Shown: positions 7,673-15,036 of the stretch, piece by piece
How positions within the stretch are numbered: the stretch's first letter is position 1
Layout: every line of letters begins with the position of its first letter
Source of the DNA: DTU018 sp029550685
Lineage (GTDB): Bacteria > Bacillota > Syntrophomonadia > Syntrophomonadales > Syntrophomonadaceae
NCBI GenBank assembly: GCA_035412805.1
Contig: DAONVO010000025.1
Span: 1-25,603 of the forward strand
Length of the DNA: 25,603 nucleotides
Direction of reading: 5' to 3'
The notes under the pieces: generated by a model
Database searches by the model: none
What the model was told of the DNA's origin: nothing
The model's input: only the letters and a program-made list of their open reading frames with translations
Made by a program: the position numbers and the translations under genes

Positions 7673-7939
7673 TTATTTCAATAATCCCCACAGGTGAAAT
7701 TGCTTTTCCTGGACCATAGTCCAGGCTATGAACAACCATACAGCTATAGCTATGACCCCCAAAAGCCGGTCTGACCATGATATCGCTGATCTTTTGCTCA
7801 CCATATAAATGACCATAATAACGATATAAAATCCAATAAGGCCTAAAGCAATGAAAAACAAGGAGTTCCATCCAGTTTTCAACCAGCCCAGAATAACGGC
7901 AGCTAATACTAAGCTAATCTCAAATACCGCACTGCGCAT
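7673..7939 (-). CDS. Small membrane protein, 88 residues
   Basis: Three hydrophobic segments (AVFEISLVLAAVILGWL, SLFFIALGLIGFYIVIMVIYMV, LLGVIAIAVWLFIAWTMV) fill most of this 88-residue protein, which should sit in the cytoplasmic membrane. The frame is open upstream to 8116, but the ATG at 7939 is preceded by GGGGGAGGAA and the upstream part crosses a terminator hairpin, so the short form is right. No family recognised. It follows the ferredoxin gene in the same direction after a terminator, so it is probably transcribed separately. Confidence 0.78.
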   Translation of the reverse strand: MRSAVFEISLVLAAVILGWLKTGWNSLFFIALGLIGFYIVIMVIYMVSKRSAISWSDRLLGVIAIAVWLFIAWTMVQEKQFHLWGLLK

Positions 7940-7997
7940 AATAAATTCCTCCCCCAAAGACTTTCCATATTTAACTGACAATTTCCTTCCTGAGATC

Positions 7998-8028
7998 AAA
8001 AACCCAGCCCTTCTTAGAAGGTCTGGGT
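7998..8028 (-). terminator. Terminator of the TetR/ferredoxin pair
   Basis: ACCCAG (8002-8007) pairs with CTGGGT (8023-8028), and TTCT pairs with AGAA inside. On the minus strand the hairpin is followed by a run of T. It lies about 140 bases beyond the ferredoxin stop codon. Confidence 0.75.
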
Positions 8029-8166
8029 CGTATTTTGGCAGCACAGCGAAAGGGAGAATGTCGCAGCGGGGAGAGGGGGCTAATATTCTACAGCTTTTTG
8101 ATCTGCTTACCCTCAAATGGAATGAAGATAAGCCTATTGGGATTGCTTCAGCACTCCAAGACTACC

Positions 8167-8478
8167 CTAGTACCCTAGCAGATCGATAATCATTCTCTGC
8201 CAATCATCCCGGGTATACTGATTTGGCTTATCAACGTAATCCCGGTATATAGAGGGTAGCTCTATAATGGCTTGGTGGGGACAGGCTTTTATACACTTTT
8301 TACAACCTATGCACTCTCCGGTTTTGACAATATGAGCGTGTTTATGCACAATGATTCCTGATTTCCCGATAACTTTCTTAGGGCATTCTTCTATACACTC
8401 CCAGCAAGCCATACAGTAAAGAGGATTAATAGCTATATACTTGGTTAAATGGTCTCTTATCTTTTTATCACGTTTCAT
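8167..8478 (-). CDS. Ferredoxin-like protein with two [4Fe-4S] sites
   Basis: A 103-residue electron carrier with two classical cluster motifs, CMACWECIEECP (Cys 22, 25, 28, 32) and CIGCKKCIKACP (Cys 56, 59, 62, 66). Each provides the four ligands of one [4Fe-4S] cluster. It is longer than a minimal clostridial ferredoxin, with a basic N-terminus of about 20 residues and a C-terminal extension of about 35. The extension (YTRDDWQRMIIDLL) may contact a partner enzyme. GGAGG nine bases before the ATG supports the start. Its first codons overlap the end of the TetR gene by 11 bases, so the two are translated together and the ferredoxin is presumably part of the response controlled by that repressor. 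Confidence 0.92.
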   Translation of the reverse strand: MKRDKKIRDHLTKYIAINPLYCMACWECIEECPKKVIGKSGIIVHKHAHIVKTGECIGCKKCIKACPHQAIIELPSIYRDYVDKPNQYTRDDWQRMIIDLLGY

Positions 8479-9082
8479 AGCTCTCTGCCTCCGTCAAAAC
8501 TTGGCTGCTTCTGGGTTCACTCTCCGAACCGTCAGGATTCATGATGCCCCATAATAATATGTCGGCTACTTTATTCATGGCGTCATAAAAAGACAGAGAG
8601 TTGTGTATGAAAAAATCCTTATCATCCATCAATTCCTTCACCGTACCATTATGAATTATGTTTAAAATGGTCAAGTCTACTGGACGGAAATAGCCAGCTT
8701 TAATACCCTGTTTTATCAAAGATTCAATGGCATTCCATTTTTCTATACGGTGTTGTTCACCCTTTTCCCACTCTTTGGGAAAGTAGCGCTTTAAGTCGTG
8801 CATGACGCGAACGCTGACAGTCATTGGAGGATAAATCGCGGTTATCGCCTTTAATTTTTCAGCTGCATTTAACGTATCATTTTCGAGTATACTCTTCTCT
8901 TGCTGGCGTACATTAGCTAATGACAGGTCGACTATAGCTCCTACCAACTCTTCTTTGGATTTGAAATGCGCATACAAAGTACTCTTGCTTATCGATAGTC
9001 GTTTGACCAGGTCGCTCATGGTAAACCTAAATCCTGATTCGTTTATTACTTCTATTGCTGTTGCTAAGATTTGATCACGCAA
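8468..9082 (-). CDS. TetR-family transcriptional regulator
   Basis: A 204-residue repressor. The N-terminal helix-turn-helix is clear: MSDLVKRLSISKSTLYAHFK followed by SKEELVGAIV. The remaining 150 residues form the ligand-binding, dimerising part and are not diagnostic for a ligand. The start is a TTG seven bases behind GGTGGTGA. A long inverted repeat lies 31-56 bases upstream and is probably its operator, implying autoregulation. The ferredoxin gene overlaps its end, so the pair forms a small redox-linked operon; the inducing molecule cannot be told from sequence. Confidence 0.9.
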   Translation of the reverse strand: MRDQILATAIEVINESGFRFTMSDLVKRLSISKSTLYAHFKSKEELVGAIVDLSLANVRQQEKSILENDTLNAAEKLKAITAIYPPMTVSVRVMHDLKRYFPKEWEKGEQHRIEKWNAIESLIKQGIKAGYFRPVDLTILNIIHNGTVKELMDDKDFFIHNSLSFYDAMNKVADILLWGIMNPDGSESEPRSSQVLTEAESYET

Positions 9083-9112
9083 TTATCAATCACCACCCTC
9101 GATCGAACTAAT

Positions 9113-9138
9113 AGTACCGAAAATGTACTTTTGGTACT
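9113..9138. promoter_or_regulatory. Probable TetR operator
   Basis: AGTACC (9113-9118) is mirrored by GGTACT (9133-9138), with AAAA and TTTT in symmetrical inner positions, between the stop codon of the 302-residue gene and the TetR start. A TTGACA that could be the -35 box of the same promoter reads on the minus strand at 9173-9178; its -10 box is weak. Confidence 0.65.
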
Positions 9139-9196
9139 CCGTGCATACAAGTTACCTTATTCCTGGTATTTTTGTCAAGAGCCTGTCTACATTTGC

Positions 9197-10105
9197 TTAG
9201 AGATCCTCAATCTTTTTATGCTGAAGAATCTGCTCTCTTCTCCGTACCATTTCCTCATAATCAAACCGGTATTTCTTCCTGCGGTAATACTTGTTAAAAG
9301 TGGCAACATATTTAGGAGATTCAAAGTACTTTTTCATTCGCTTGGAAACATAATGAATCTGCTCACCGGGGTCATATACTGCCGGCCGGTCTTTATCAAG
9401 ATCAATAATGGTTTCGGTGATAACTCCCCAGGAGATGTCAGACAGCGAGTAATTTCTCAGGTCTCGCATAACCGCCCTAAGTATGGCTTCCTGAACCGGA
9501 TCAAAAAACTTAAAAGCTTTGGAATACATCATTGCGCCGTGCATATGGGTGGGGATGTCGAGAAATCCATCTTTAAAGACTTCACTGGCAGTAATATAAA
9601 GCAGTTGAAAACAATACTTAAGTACGCCGAGTCCCGGCTTCATCTGGCCTGGCAGCTGAGGCCGGCTTGGGTCAAAATCAGCCCGGGGATTTTGAGCTGA
9701 TAACCATTCGATAAGGATCATATGGTAAGGTTCTATCTCAAAACCTTCTTCAAAAAAACGTTCATGGGGCAAAAAGGTATGCTCACTTACCCTGAGGTCG
9801 ATGAGCAAATTCTCGGGGATCTTATCTTGCCAGTAAAGTTTGCAATGACTTATGAGATTTACATCCCTGTCAATATCGATATGAATCTCTGAGAACCCTA
9901 GAGAATCCAAATGCTGTATAAGACCTATTGACTGCATAATATTATTTATGTCTTTTTCGGAAAACCTTCCCAGAAATAACTTCTGGGGTTCATCAATGCT
10001 TCGCAGGTTCCAATCTTCGTCGTTTAAACCGATATCAGTACCTAATACATCAACCTTTTTAAAACTCTTTAACTTACTTCCTTTGAGGCCAACTCTTAAC
10101 GTCAA
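9197..10105 (-). CDS. Conserved-looking protein of unknown function, 302 residues
   Basis: A soluble protein of 302 residues. The central region is distinctive: GFEIEPYHMILIEWLSAQNP, then LPGQMKPGLGVLK, then GFLDIPTHMHGAMMYSKAFKFFDP, followed by basic, helical C-terminal sequence (YYRRKKYRFDYEEMVRRREQIL). The HMHGAMMYS segment and several conserved acidic residues could form a metal or substrate site. I recall similar unannotated proteins in anaerobic Deltaproteobacteria but know no function. The start is a TTG seven bases behind AAAGGAG. It is followed directly by the TetR operator region, and lies about 200 bases behind the DUF2089-headed gene with a terminator-like hairpin between them. 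Confidence 0.82.
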   Translation of the reverse strand: MTLRVGLKGSKLKSFKKVDVLGTDIGLNDEDWNLRSIDEPQKLFLGRFSEKDINNIMQSIGLIQHLDSLGFSEIHIDIDRDVNLISHCKLYWQDKIPENLLIDLRVSEHTFLPHERFFEEGFEIEPYHMILIEWLSAQNPRADFDPSRPQLPGQMKPGLGVLKYCFQLLYITASEVFKDGFLDIPTHMHGAMMYSKAFKFFDPVQEAILRAVMRDLRNYSLSDISWGVITETIIDLDKDRPAVYDPGEQIHYVSKRMKKYFESPKYVATFNKYYRRKKYRFDYEEMVRRREQILQHKKIEDL

Positions 10106-10250
10106 TGCTATACTCCTTTCATATTCACCTGCTGCGATTGGCTTGGCTTAACATGGTCAATAAATCCATCTGCTAGCATGACTCTCGTTCCCGTTCATTT
10201 GGGATAGCTGACTTAATTATATTATGAAATTCAACAAAAGGCATTGTTGT

Positions 10251-10271
10251 GAAAACTCCTTTTACAGGAGT
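10251..10271 (-). terminator. Probable terminator behind the DUF2089-fusion gene
   Basis: ACTCCT (10255-10260) pairs with AGGAGT (10266-10271), followed on the minus strand by TTTC. A second hairpin (AGTAGG/CCTACT) stands a few bases upstream in the same transcript. The U run is short. Confidence 0.5.
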
Positions 10272-10302
10272 CGAAGTGTGACAGTAGGTTAGTAACACAG
10301 GC

Positions 10303-11406
10303 CTACTTTCTGACATGGATTTTGGTTTTTGCATTAGGCTTTTTATTATATACATCCAGGAATTTCTCAAGTTTGGCATATAACTCCGCCTGTTCACCCT
10401 TCTCCGCTTCCTTAAAAAACTTAGGAAGTTCTTTTTCAGTATCCAAGCCTGTTAAATTCCTGTAGTACACTTCATAAGCCTTCATATCTATATGCTTATA
10501 ACCAATAAATTTACTTGGAGCAAAGCTGTCCAATTCTTCAAAATAATACCAGTGGCGGAAATTGCTTAATCTGTCCTGAATTACCTGCGAATCACCTAAT
10601 CCCTCCAAAAAAGTCTTGGCATTGTCCAGGGCTTCTTCATACGAATCGACAAAGACCTTTTCATTAACAAGCTTTACCGTAGATCCCCTCTCGTTAACAA
10701 ATATACCTACCCAATCAAGCACAGCAGCTATTATAAACCCTGGACTATAAGCCGATTCACCCTCTTCAACACCATGAACGGTGTGAGCAATATATCCTTC
10801 CAGCGATGTAATGGGAAGCTTCTCACTGCCGAGCTTCCCGGCTCTAGCATAACCTTTATATACTTCGCCTTCTTGCGGAACAGCTATGTTATAGGCAGCC
10901 ACAAAGGCTTCCCATGTAAGCTGGTTAGGAACTGGTATCTTATCACATTCCAATCCTTTCCCATTAGCTTCGAACCAAATCCTTGCCTTCTTACCTGAGA
11001 TTAGAGTTAAGTCTGCATGACCTCCATTTTCGTTTAACTTCTCCTTGATTAGCTTTACTATAAAATGGTCGCTTTCCTCAACCGGTAAATACTTAACTGC
11101 TTGGTCAGAAGCACTCATGTCTTTTGCTTGCTCGCTTTCAGACTTTAGATCCAGCTTAACCAGTATATCCGCCAGAATTTGTTTTGCCCTGTGATAAGTA
11201 ATATTCAGCCGACCTTGAACATCTTTAAAGTTACCTTCACTTTGAAGAAACAAGCTAACGAATTCCAGCTCCTCTTTTGTCAAATACGAAAACTTATTAA
11301 GTGAAAATTCGCCAGCTATTTCTATCTGACATTTGCTGCAACATAATTTTGTAGCTATCAGTCTTTCCTGGCAAACCGGACACTGTCCTATAACTTCCTT
11401 AATCAT
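10303..11406 (-). CDS. DUF2089 zinc-ribbon/HTH protein with a large unknown C-terminal region
   Basis: A 367-residue protein. Residues 1-90 match DUF2089: a zinc ribbon with CPVC (Cys 9, 12) and CSKC (Cys 23, 26), then FSYLTKEELEFVSLFLQSEG and a helix-turn-helix-like VQGRLNITYHRAKQILADIL. DUF2089 proteins are normally little longer than this and are thought to be regulators. Here about 270 more residues follow: a region around residues 115-230 with GYIAHTVHGVEEGESAYSPG, and a C-terminal part with HWYYFEELDSFAPSKFIGYK. Neither is a domain I can name. The ATG has AAGGAG seven bases upstream and a clear promoter. It is probably a DNA-binding sensor protein; role unknown. Confidence 0.82.
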   Translation of the reverse strand: MIKEVIGQCPVCQERLIATKLCCSKCQIEIAGEFSLNKFSYLTKEELEFVSLFLQSEGNFKDVQGRLNITYHRAKQILADILVKLDLKSESEQAKDMSASDQAVKYLPVEESDHFIVKLIKEKLNENGGHADLTLISGKKARIWFEANGKGLECDKIPVPNQLTWEAFVAAYNIAVPQEGEVYKGYARAGKLGSEKLPITSLEGYIAHTVHGVEEGESAYSPGFIIAAVLDWVGIFVNERGSTVKLVNEKVFVDSYEEALDNAKTFLEGLGDSQVIQDRLSNFRHWYYFEELDSFAPSKFIGYKHIDMKAYEVYYRNLTGLDTEKELPKFFKEAEKGEQAELYAKLEKFLDVYNKKPNAKTKIHVRK

Positions 11407-11437
11407 GAATTCACTCCTTTTTGTTTAGTATGCCCCC

Positions 11438-11466
11438 ATTATATTTTATGTGTGTTATTTCGTAAA
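11438..11466 (-). promoter_or_regulatory. Sigma-A type promoter of the DUF2089-fusion gene
   Basis: TTTACG (11461-11466) and a perfect TATAAT (11438-11443) are 17 bases apart on the minus strand, about 30 bases before the ATG at 11406. Confidence 0.72.
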
Positions 11467-11564
11467 TATGTTTTTAATATTTTTTATCACTTATTTTATC
11501 ATTTTACTGGTTATGTCCGGGGAATAGCTACCCAAGCAGGTCATCAGAAAGAGTAATTGGCATA

Positions 11565-11623
11565 AGAAAAGGGAGGACTATCAGGGGATGGGTTGATGAT
11601 TACGCCCTCCCCTAATTCCTCCC
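11565..11623 (-). terminator. Terminator of the cysteine-framed protein operon
   Basis: A long hairpin: GGGAGGA (11571-11577) pairs with TCCTCCC (11617-11623), and G-rich and C-rich tracts pair again inside. Read on the minus strand it ends in TTTTCTT. It begins 12 bases after the last stop codon of the operon. Confidence 0.85.
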
Positions 11624-11634
11624 TGTCAATCTCC

Positions 11635-12261
11635 TTAGCAGACCTTATTGCATACATCACATTGACAGCAAACGGAGGTAGGACAAACTGCCCGCAGGGA
11701 TACGCTATCTAATAACCAAGCGCTTCCAATACTACTGTTCTCGAAATACTCAAAGCGGACAATGAGCTCAGATACACTGCATGGTACGGGTACATCAGCC
11801 GTGGCTTCGTGGTAAACATAGCCCCGGTCAGGATCGCGATTTTGGTCAAATTTTAGTATCGGTACAACTATCAGGTCTACAGCATTGCCGTAATTGTCGA
11901 TGTAAATTACCTTGGCAGTAAGGATCGGTATCGCTGCCGCCATACCGTTGCCTTTGATGAGCAGGTTTTCCGCAAAACTCAGCCTGTAGAGACACCCAGG
12001 AGTTGCAGTAACGGTCTGCTGCAGCGCTACCGACTTATCTAGTTCCTCCATGGTATTCTGACTGTTAAAGCGGGCCGCGGCAAAACCCTCGTAAGCAATA
12101 TTGGTGAGGGCCGGATCGCTGGTTACCCGGGCAAAGCTGGGGAACACTTCTTCCCAGAACTGAAATGGGTGATTTGGTTCGCTGCTGCGCACCTCAAAAT
12201 TTCCGTTTCTGATTAATTCTCCGGTTTCGCAGCGGCATCTTTGACATTGGCAATCAAACAT
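11635..12261 (-). CDS. Cysteine-framed jelly-roll-like protein, fourth gene (one domain)
   Basis: A 208-residue protein holding one copy of the repeated domain of this operon: CRCETGELIRNGNFE at the start, FQFWEE, AYEGFAAARF, VTATPGCLYRLSFAE, a YIDNYGNAVDLIVVPI strand, ADVPVPC and AWLLDSVSLRAV at the end. The N-terminus (CQCQRCRC) and the tail (CCQCDVCNKVC) are unusually rich in cysteine, with eleven in all at the two ends. The frame is open to 12330, but the ATG at 12261 has AGGGGGTG at good distance and overlaps the previous stop by eight bases, so translation is coupled. No signal peptide. The domain recalls galactose-binding or CBM-like folds that begin with LxNGGFE; its ligand is unknown. 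Confidence 0.85.
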   Translation of the reverse strand: MFDCQCQRCRCETGELIRNGNFEVRSSEPNHPFQFWEEVFPSFARVTSDPALTNIAYEGFAAARFNSQNTMEELDKSVALQQTVTATPGCLYRLSFAENLLIKGNGMAAAIPILTAKVIYIDNYGNAVDLIVVPILKFDQNRDPDRGYVYHEATADVPVPCSVSELIVRFEYFENSSIGSAWLLDSVSLRAVCPTSVCCQCDVCNKVC

Positions 12262-13573
12262 GCTTATCCACCCCCTTAAAGTCATGGCAGCAAACCGGTG
12301 CCCAGGGGACTGACCGCAGCTGCACACCATCCACCAGCCACTGGGTATTGCCTATACTGGTTACGGAGAATTCAAATTCTACATATACATTGTTTACACC
12401 GCAGGGCACCGGGATATCAGCGGTTTTTTTATGGAAGCTGTAGCCCTTATTTACGTCACTTTCCTCGTCAATTTTAGCAATAGCAACATAGATAAGGTCA
12501 AACTCGATATTGCTGTCATTGACCCAATAGACCCTGGCAATAAGCCGGGGAGTACTACCGGCGGCTTCCCCCCGTTGAACAAAGTTCTCGGCAAAGCTCA
12601 GTTCCAGCCTGCAGCCCGGTGTTACCGGTACAGCCTGGCGAAGAGCAACTGTCTTAGATTCAGCTACGGGAGTAGCATTACCGACAAATAAGGCTGAAAA
12701 AAATCCTTCATAGGGGATAGTAGATTCGTTTACAACAAAGGCTAGGTCACCTGTCTCAGGTATTTGGCGCCAATATTGGAACAGAGTACCCTGGAACCCG
12801 GTGAGATCCTCAAAGCCTCCATTTCTAACCAAATTACCTGGCTGGCAAATATTACTGGCTACGGCGCATCCATCTTTGGCACAGGAGGTGGCACAAGATA
12901 CCGCCCGCAGGCTTACTCCATCCAGCAGCCATGTGGTGCCCCCGTCATCTCTTACGGAGAAATCAAACTGAACTGTTACACTTGATACATCACAGGGGAC
13001 AGGGATGTCAGCCGTCTTTTGATGAAAAGTATACCCCCGGTTAAAGTTGGCGGGATTGATGTCTTTGGCAATAGGAATGCTTATAAGGTCAAATTCATTG
13101 CCGCCTGCATCAGTATAAAATACCCTGCCGGTAAGGCTGGGGGTGAAATCAGATGCAGTCAACAGGTTTTCCGCAAAGCTAAGACGGTAGATGCAGCCCG
13201 GTGTCACCGTGACATTTTGCTGCAGGGATATGGAGTGTTGTTCTACCACCGGGGAGGGTTCGGTAATAAACCAGGCTGAATGTATTCCTTCATATGCCAC
13301 TGGAAGCATATTCTCAGGTACCCGGCTCACAATGGTATTGGAAAGTGCATTCACCGTTCTCCAGTCGGCAAATGGCTGGGTCGAATCAGCACTGATCATC
13401 TCAAAGCTGCCATTCCTGACCAGTTCCTCACTCTCGCAGGGACACTTGGGAATACAGCAGCATTTTGAGCCGTCTATTTCAATCTTCACCTGATTATCAT
13501 TGCGATTGCTCACTTGAGTAGTATATACACAAGGGGGCCTGGGACAGCAGTCACCGGGAATTGTTCTTCCCAA
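12254..13573 (-). CDS. Cysteine-framed jelly-roll-like protein, third gene (two domains)
   Basis: This 439-residue protein has two complete copies of the operon's domain. The first runs from ELVRNGSFE to LLDGVSLRAV, the second from NLVRNGGFE to LVDGVQLRSV. Each has TPGC with the FAE motif, and each has VPC. Cysteines sit before each domain (CCCIPKCPC; CATSCAKDGC...C) and near the end (VCCH). The N-terminus has DCCPRPPC and KCCC, and lacks a signal peptide. The frame is open to a GTG at 13591, but that codon precedes AAAGGAG. A TTG at 13573 is eight bases behind the site and is the probable start. It starts 73 bases after the second gene and overlaps the fourth. Confidence 0.85.
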   Translation of the reverse strand: MGRTIPGDCCPRPPCVYTTQVSNRNDNQVKIEIDGSKCCCIPKCPCESEELVRNGSFEMISADSTQPFADWRTVNALSNTIVSRVPENMLPVAYEGIHSAWFITEPSPVVEQHSISLQQNVTVTPGCIYRLSFAENLLTASDFTPSLTGRVFYTDAGGNEFDLISIPIAKDINPANFNRGYTFHQKTADIPVPCDVSSVTVQFDFSVRDDGGTTWLLDGVSLRAVSCATSCAKDGCAVASNICQPGNLVRNGGFEDLTGFQGTLFQYWRQIPETGDLAFVVNESTIPYEGFFSALFVGNATPVAESKTVALRQAVPVTPGCRLELSFAENFVQRGEAAGSTPRLIARVYWVNDSNIEFDLIYVAIAKIDEESDVNKGYSFHKKTADIPVPCGVNNVYVEFEFSVTSIGNTQWLVDGVQLRSVPWAPVCCHDFKGVDKHV

Positions 13574-13646
13574 ATCAGACACTCCTTTCACATTATTTTT
13601 CTCTGCCGCAGGCAGGAACCTTTACGATACTGTGCATATTAACCGC

Positions 13647-14270
13647 CTAAATACAGCAGCAGGCAGAAGTTGCGGATACAGCTTGCAGGGACACAGCATC
13701 CAGATTCCACACGGTGCCCGGGGCATTAGTTATATAAAAGCTAAACTGTACGATGATTCCAGGTACTTCGCAGGGTACAGCAATTTCAGCTACGTGCTGG
13801 TGCACGTTAAATTCAGCATCTTCTTCACTCTTCAGAATGGGAATGCTTATTAGCTCATACTCATTCAAGCTTCTGTCCAGGTAAATAATGCTCGCTACTA
13901 GCAGGGGAAGGACGGTGTCGGGCTCCAGGAAGCTTACCAGCCTTTCGGCAAACTGCAGCTGATATAGACAGCCTGGTGTCACATCCACATACTGGCGTAG
14001 AATCAGAACTGAAGTCGGGAGGACCAGCGGTTCACCGGCGCGGATACTAGCCGCCACGTTACCTTCGAAAACATTTTGGGTATCTCTCACCAATTCCATA
14101 TCCAGGGTTCGGGCGAACACATCCCAGTCGGCAAAAGGCACAAAGGGAACAATGCCAGGGATTTCAAATCCCCCGTTTACCAGCACATCTCCGGTTTCAC
14201 AAAAGCAAACCGGGGGGATGCATCTATCTTTGTTTTTTGAGGAAACTGCCTTATCTTTTTTCTTTGCCAT
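13647..14270 (-). CDS. Cysteine-framed jelly-roll-like protein, second gene (one domain)
   Basis: A 207-residue protein with a lysine-rich first 17 residues, then CIPPVCFCETGDVLVNGGFE, VTPGCLYQLQFAE, IAVPCEVPGIIVQFSF and WNLDAVSLQAV, ending SACCCI. The conserved TPGC and VPC cysteines could form a disulfide within the fold, while the CxxxCxC and CCC ends could cross-link molecules (inference). The frame opens at a GTG (14279), but AAGGAG, which lies inside the last codons of the first gene, is eight bases before the ATG at 14270. Translation of the two genes is therefore linked. Closest relative in the window is the first gene. Confidence 0.87.
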   Translation of the reverse strand: MAKKKDKAVSSKNKDRCIPPVCFCETGDVLVNGGFEIPGIVPFVPFADWDVFARTLDMELVRDTQNVFEGNVAASIRAGEPLVLPTSVLILRQYVDVTPGCLYQLQFAERLVSFLEPDTVLPLLVASIIYLDRSLNEYELISIPILKSEEDAEFNVHQHVAEIAVPCEVPGIIVQFSFYITNAPGTVWNLDAVSLQAVSATSACCCI

Positions 14271-14275
14271 GGCAT

Positions 14276-14932
14276 TCACTCCTTACAGCAGCAGGCGGAA
14301 AGCCTGGATACAGCCCGCAGGGATACCGCATCTAAATTCCATACAGAGCCACCGTTGTCGGTTATAATGAACTCAAACTGTACGACAATCCCGGACACAT
14401 TACAGGGAACAGGCAGGTCGGCTTCCTGGCTGTAAAGGACGTATCTCGTATCCACTGCCGTTTTTTGAATAGGCAAACTTAATAGGTTGTATTCAAAGCC
14501 CTGGTATACGTAATAAACACTCGCTAAAAGGGTGGGTAGGAATGTGTCAACCGTACCTAATGCCACCAGTCTTTCCGCGAATTTCAGCCTGTACAGGCAT
14601 CCTGGTGTGACGGTAACATTTTGGCGCAGCTGCAGTATTTTAGTCTCCACCACTGGAGTAGCCGTGGTTTGAACGCTGGCAGCACTATTACCTTCATAAA
14701 CATTATCTGTAGTCCTGGATAGATTGACACCCTCAGAGCTTAATCCCAATATCCAATCGGAGAATACCCGGCCGGGTTCAAAGCCAGGAATTTCAAATCC
14801 CCCATTTCTGATAAGCTCACCTGTTTCACAGAAACAGACGGGCGGCAGGCATTTGTCTCTATCTTTGGCACGCACTGTCACAAAATTGTCGTTCTTGTTG
14901 TATATAGGCTTGCCGTCAAGATTCCTTTGCAT
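14276..14932 (-). CDS. Cysteine-framed jelly-roll-like protein, first gene (one domain)
   Basis: A 218-residue protein that opens the operon. After a polar N-terminus come CLPPVCFCETGELIRNGGFE, FSDWIL, VYEGNSAASV, VTVTPGCLYRLKFAE, an aromatic strand YYVYQGFEYNLLSLPI, ADLPVPCNVSGIVVQFEF and VWNLDAVSLRAV, with CCCKE at the end. The ATG is nine bases behind AAAGGAG. No signal peptide or membrane segment is present, so it either stays in the producing cell (for example in the mother cell, to be placed on the spore) or leaves by an unusual route. Families with an LxNGGFE start bind sugars or cell-wall material, and similar N-terminal domains occur in firmicute proteins with collagen-like tails. 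The function here is not known. Confidence 0.87.
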   Translation of the reverse strand: MQRNLDGKPIYNKNDNFVTVRAKDRDKCLPPVCFCETGELIRNGGFEIPGFEPGRVFSDWILGLSSEGVNLSRTTDNVYEGNSAASVQTTATPVVETKILQLRQNVTVTPGCLYRLKFAERLVALGTVDTFLPTLLASVYYVYQGFEYNLLSLPIQKTAVDTRYVLYSQEADLPVPCNVSGIVVQFEFIITDNGGSVWNLDAVSLRAVSRLSACCCKE

Positions 14933-14954
14933 CTTGCATCACTCCTTTCTGGTG

Positions 14955-14963
14955 TATCATATG
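14955..14963 (-). promoter_or_regulatory. Possible sporulation-type -10 box (sigma-K/E like)
   Basis: CATATGATA on the minus strand fits the sigma-K -10 pattern CATA-N3-TA and resembles the sigma-E box. It lies 23 bases before the first gene of the cysteine-framed operon. No convincing -35 match is seen and the leader would be very short. Confidence 0.35.
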
Positions 14964-14979
14964 AAAGGTTCACCTGGTT

Positions 14980-14994
14980 TGACATAAATTGTCA
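14980..14994. promoter_or_regulatory. Palindrome upstream of the cysteine-framed operon
   Basis: TGACA (14980-14984) and TGTCA (14990-14994) form a perfect inverted repeat with a five-base AT spacer, 48-62 bases before the first start codon. It is a plausible operator; the binding protein is unknown. Confidence 0.4.
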
Positions 14995-15036
14995 TCGGGC
15001 AGCAAGAGGTTGTATCCGCAATCCCTGTCGATGGAC

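Noticed and set aside
9071..9700. Plus-strand frame of 209 residues opposite the 302-residue gene
   Set aside because: It lies antisense to a better supported gene, has no ribosome binding site and no protein-like motif.
13019..13493. Several plus-strand frames across the cysteine-framed operon
   Set aside because: They are reverse-strand shadows caused by the repeated domain sequence and lack translation signals.
14980..14994. TTGACA as a plus-strand -35 box
   Set aside because: No -10 box or plus-strand gene follows; the palindrome is a simpler explanation.
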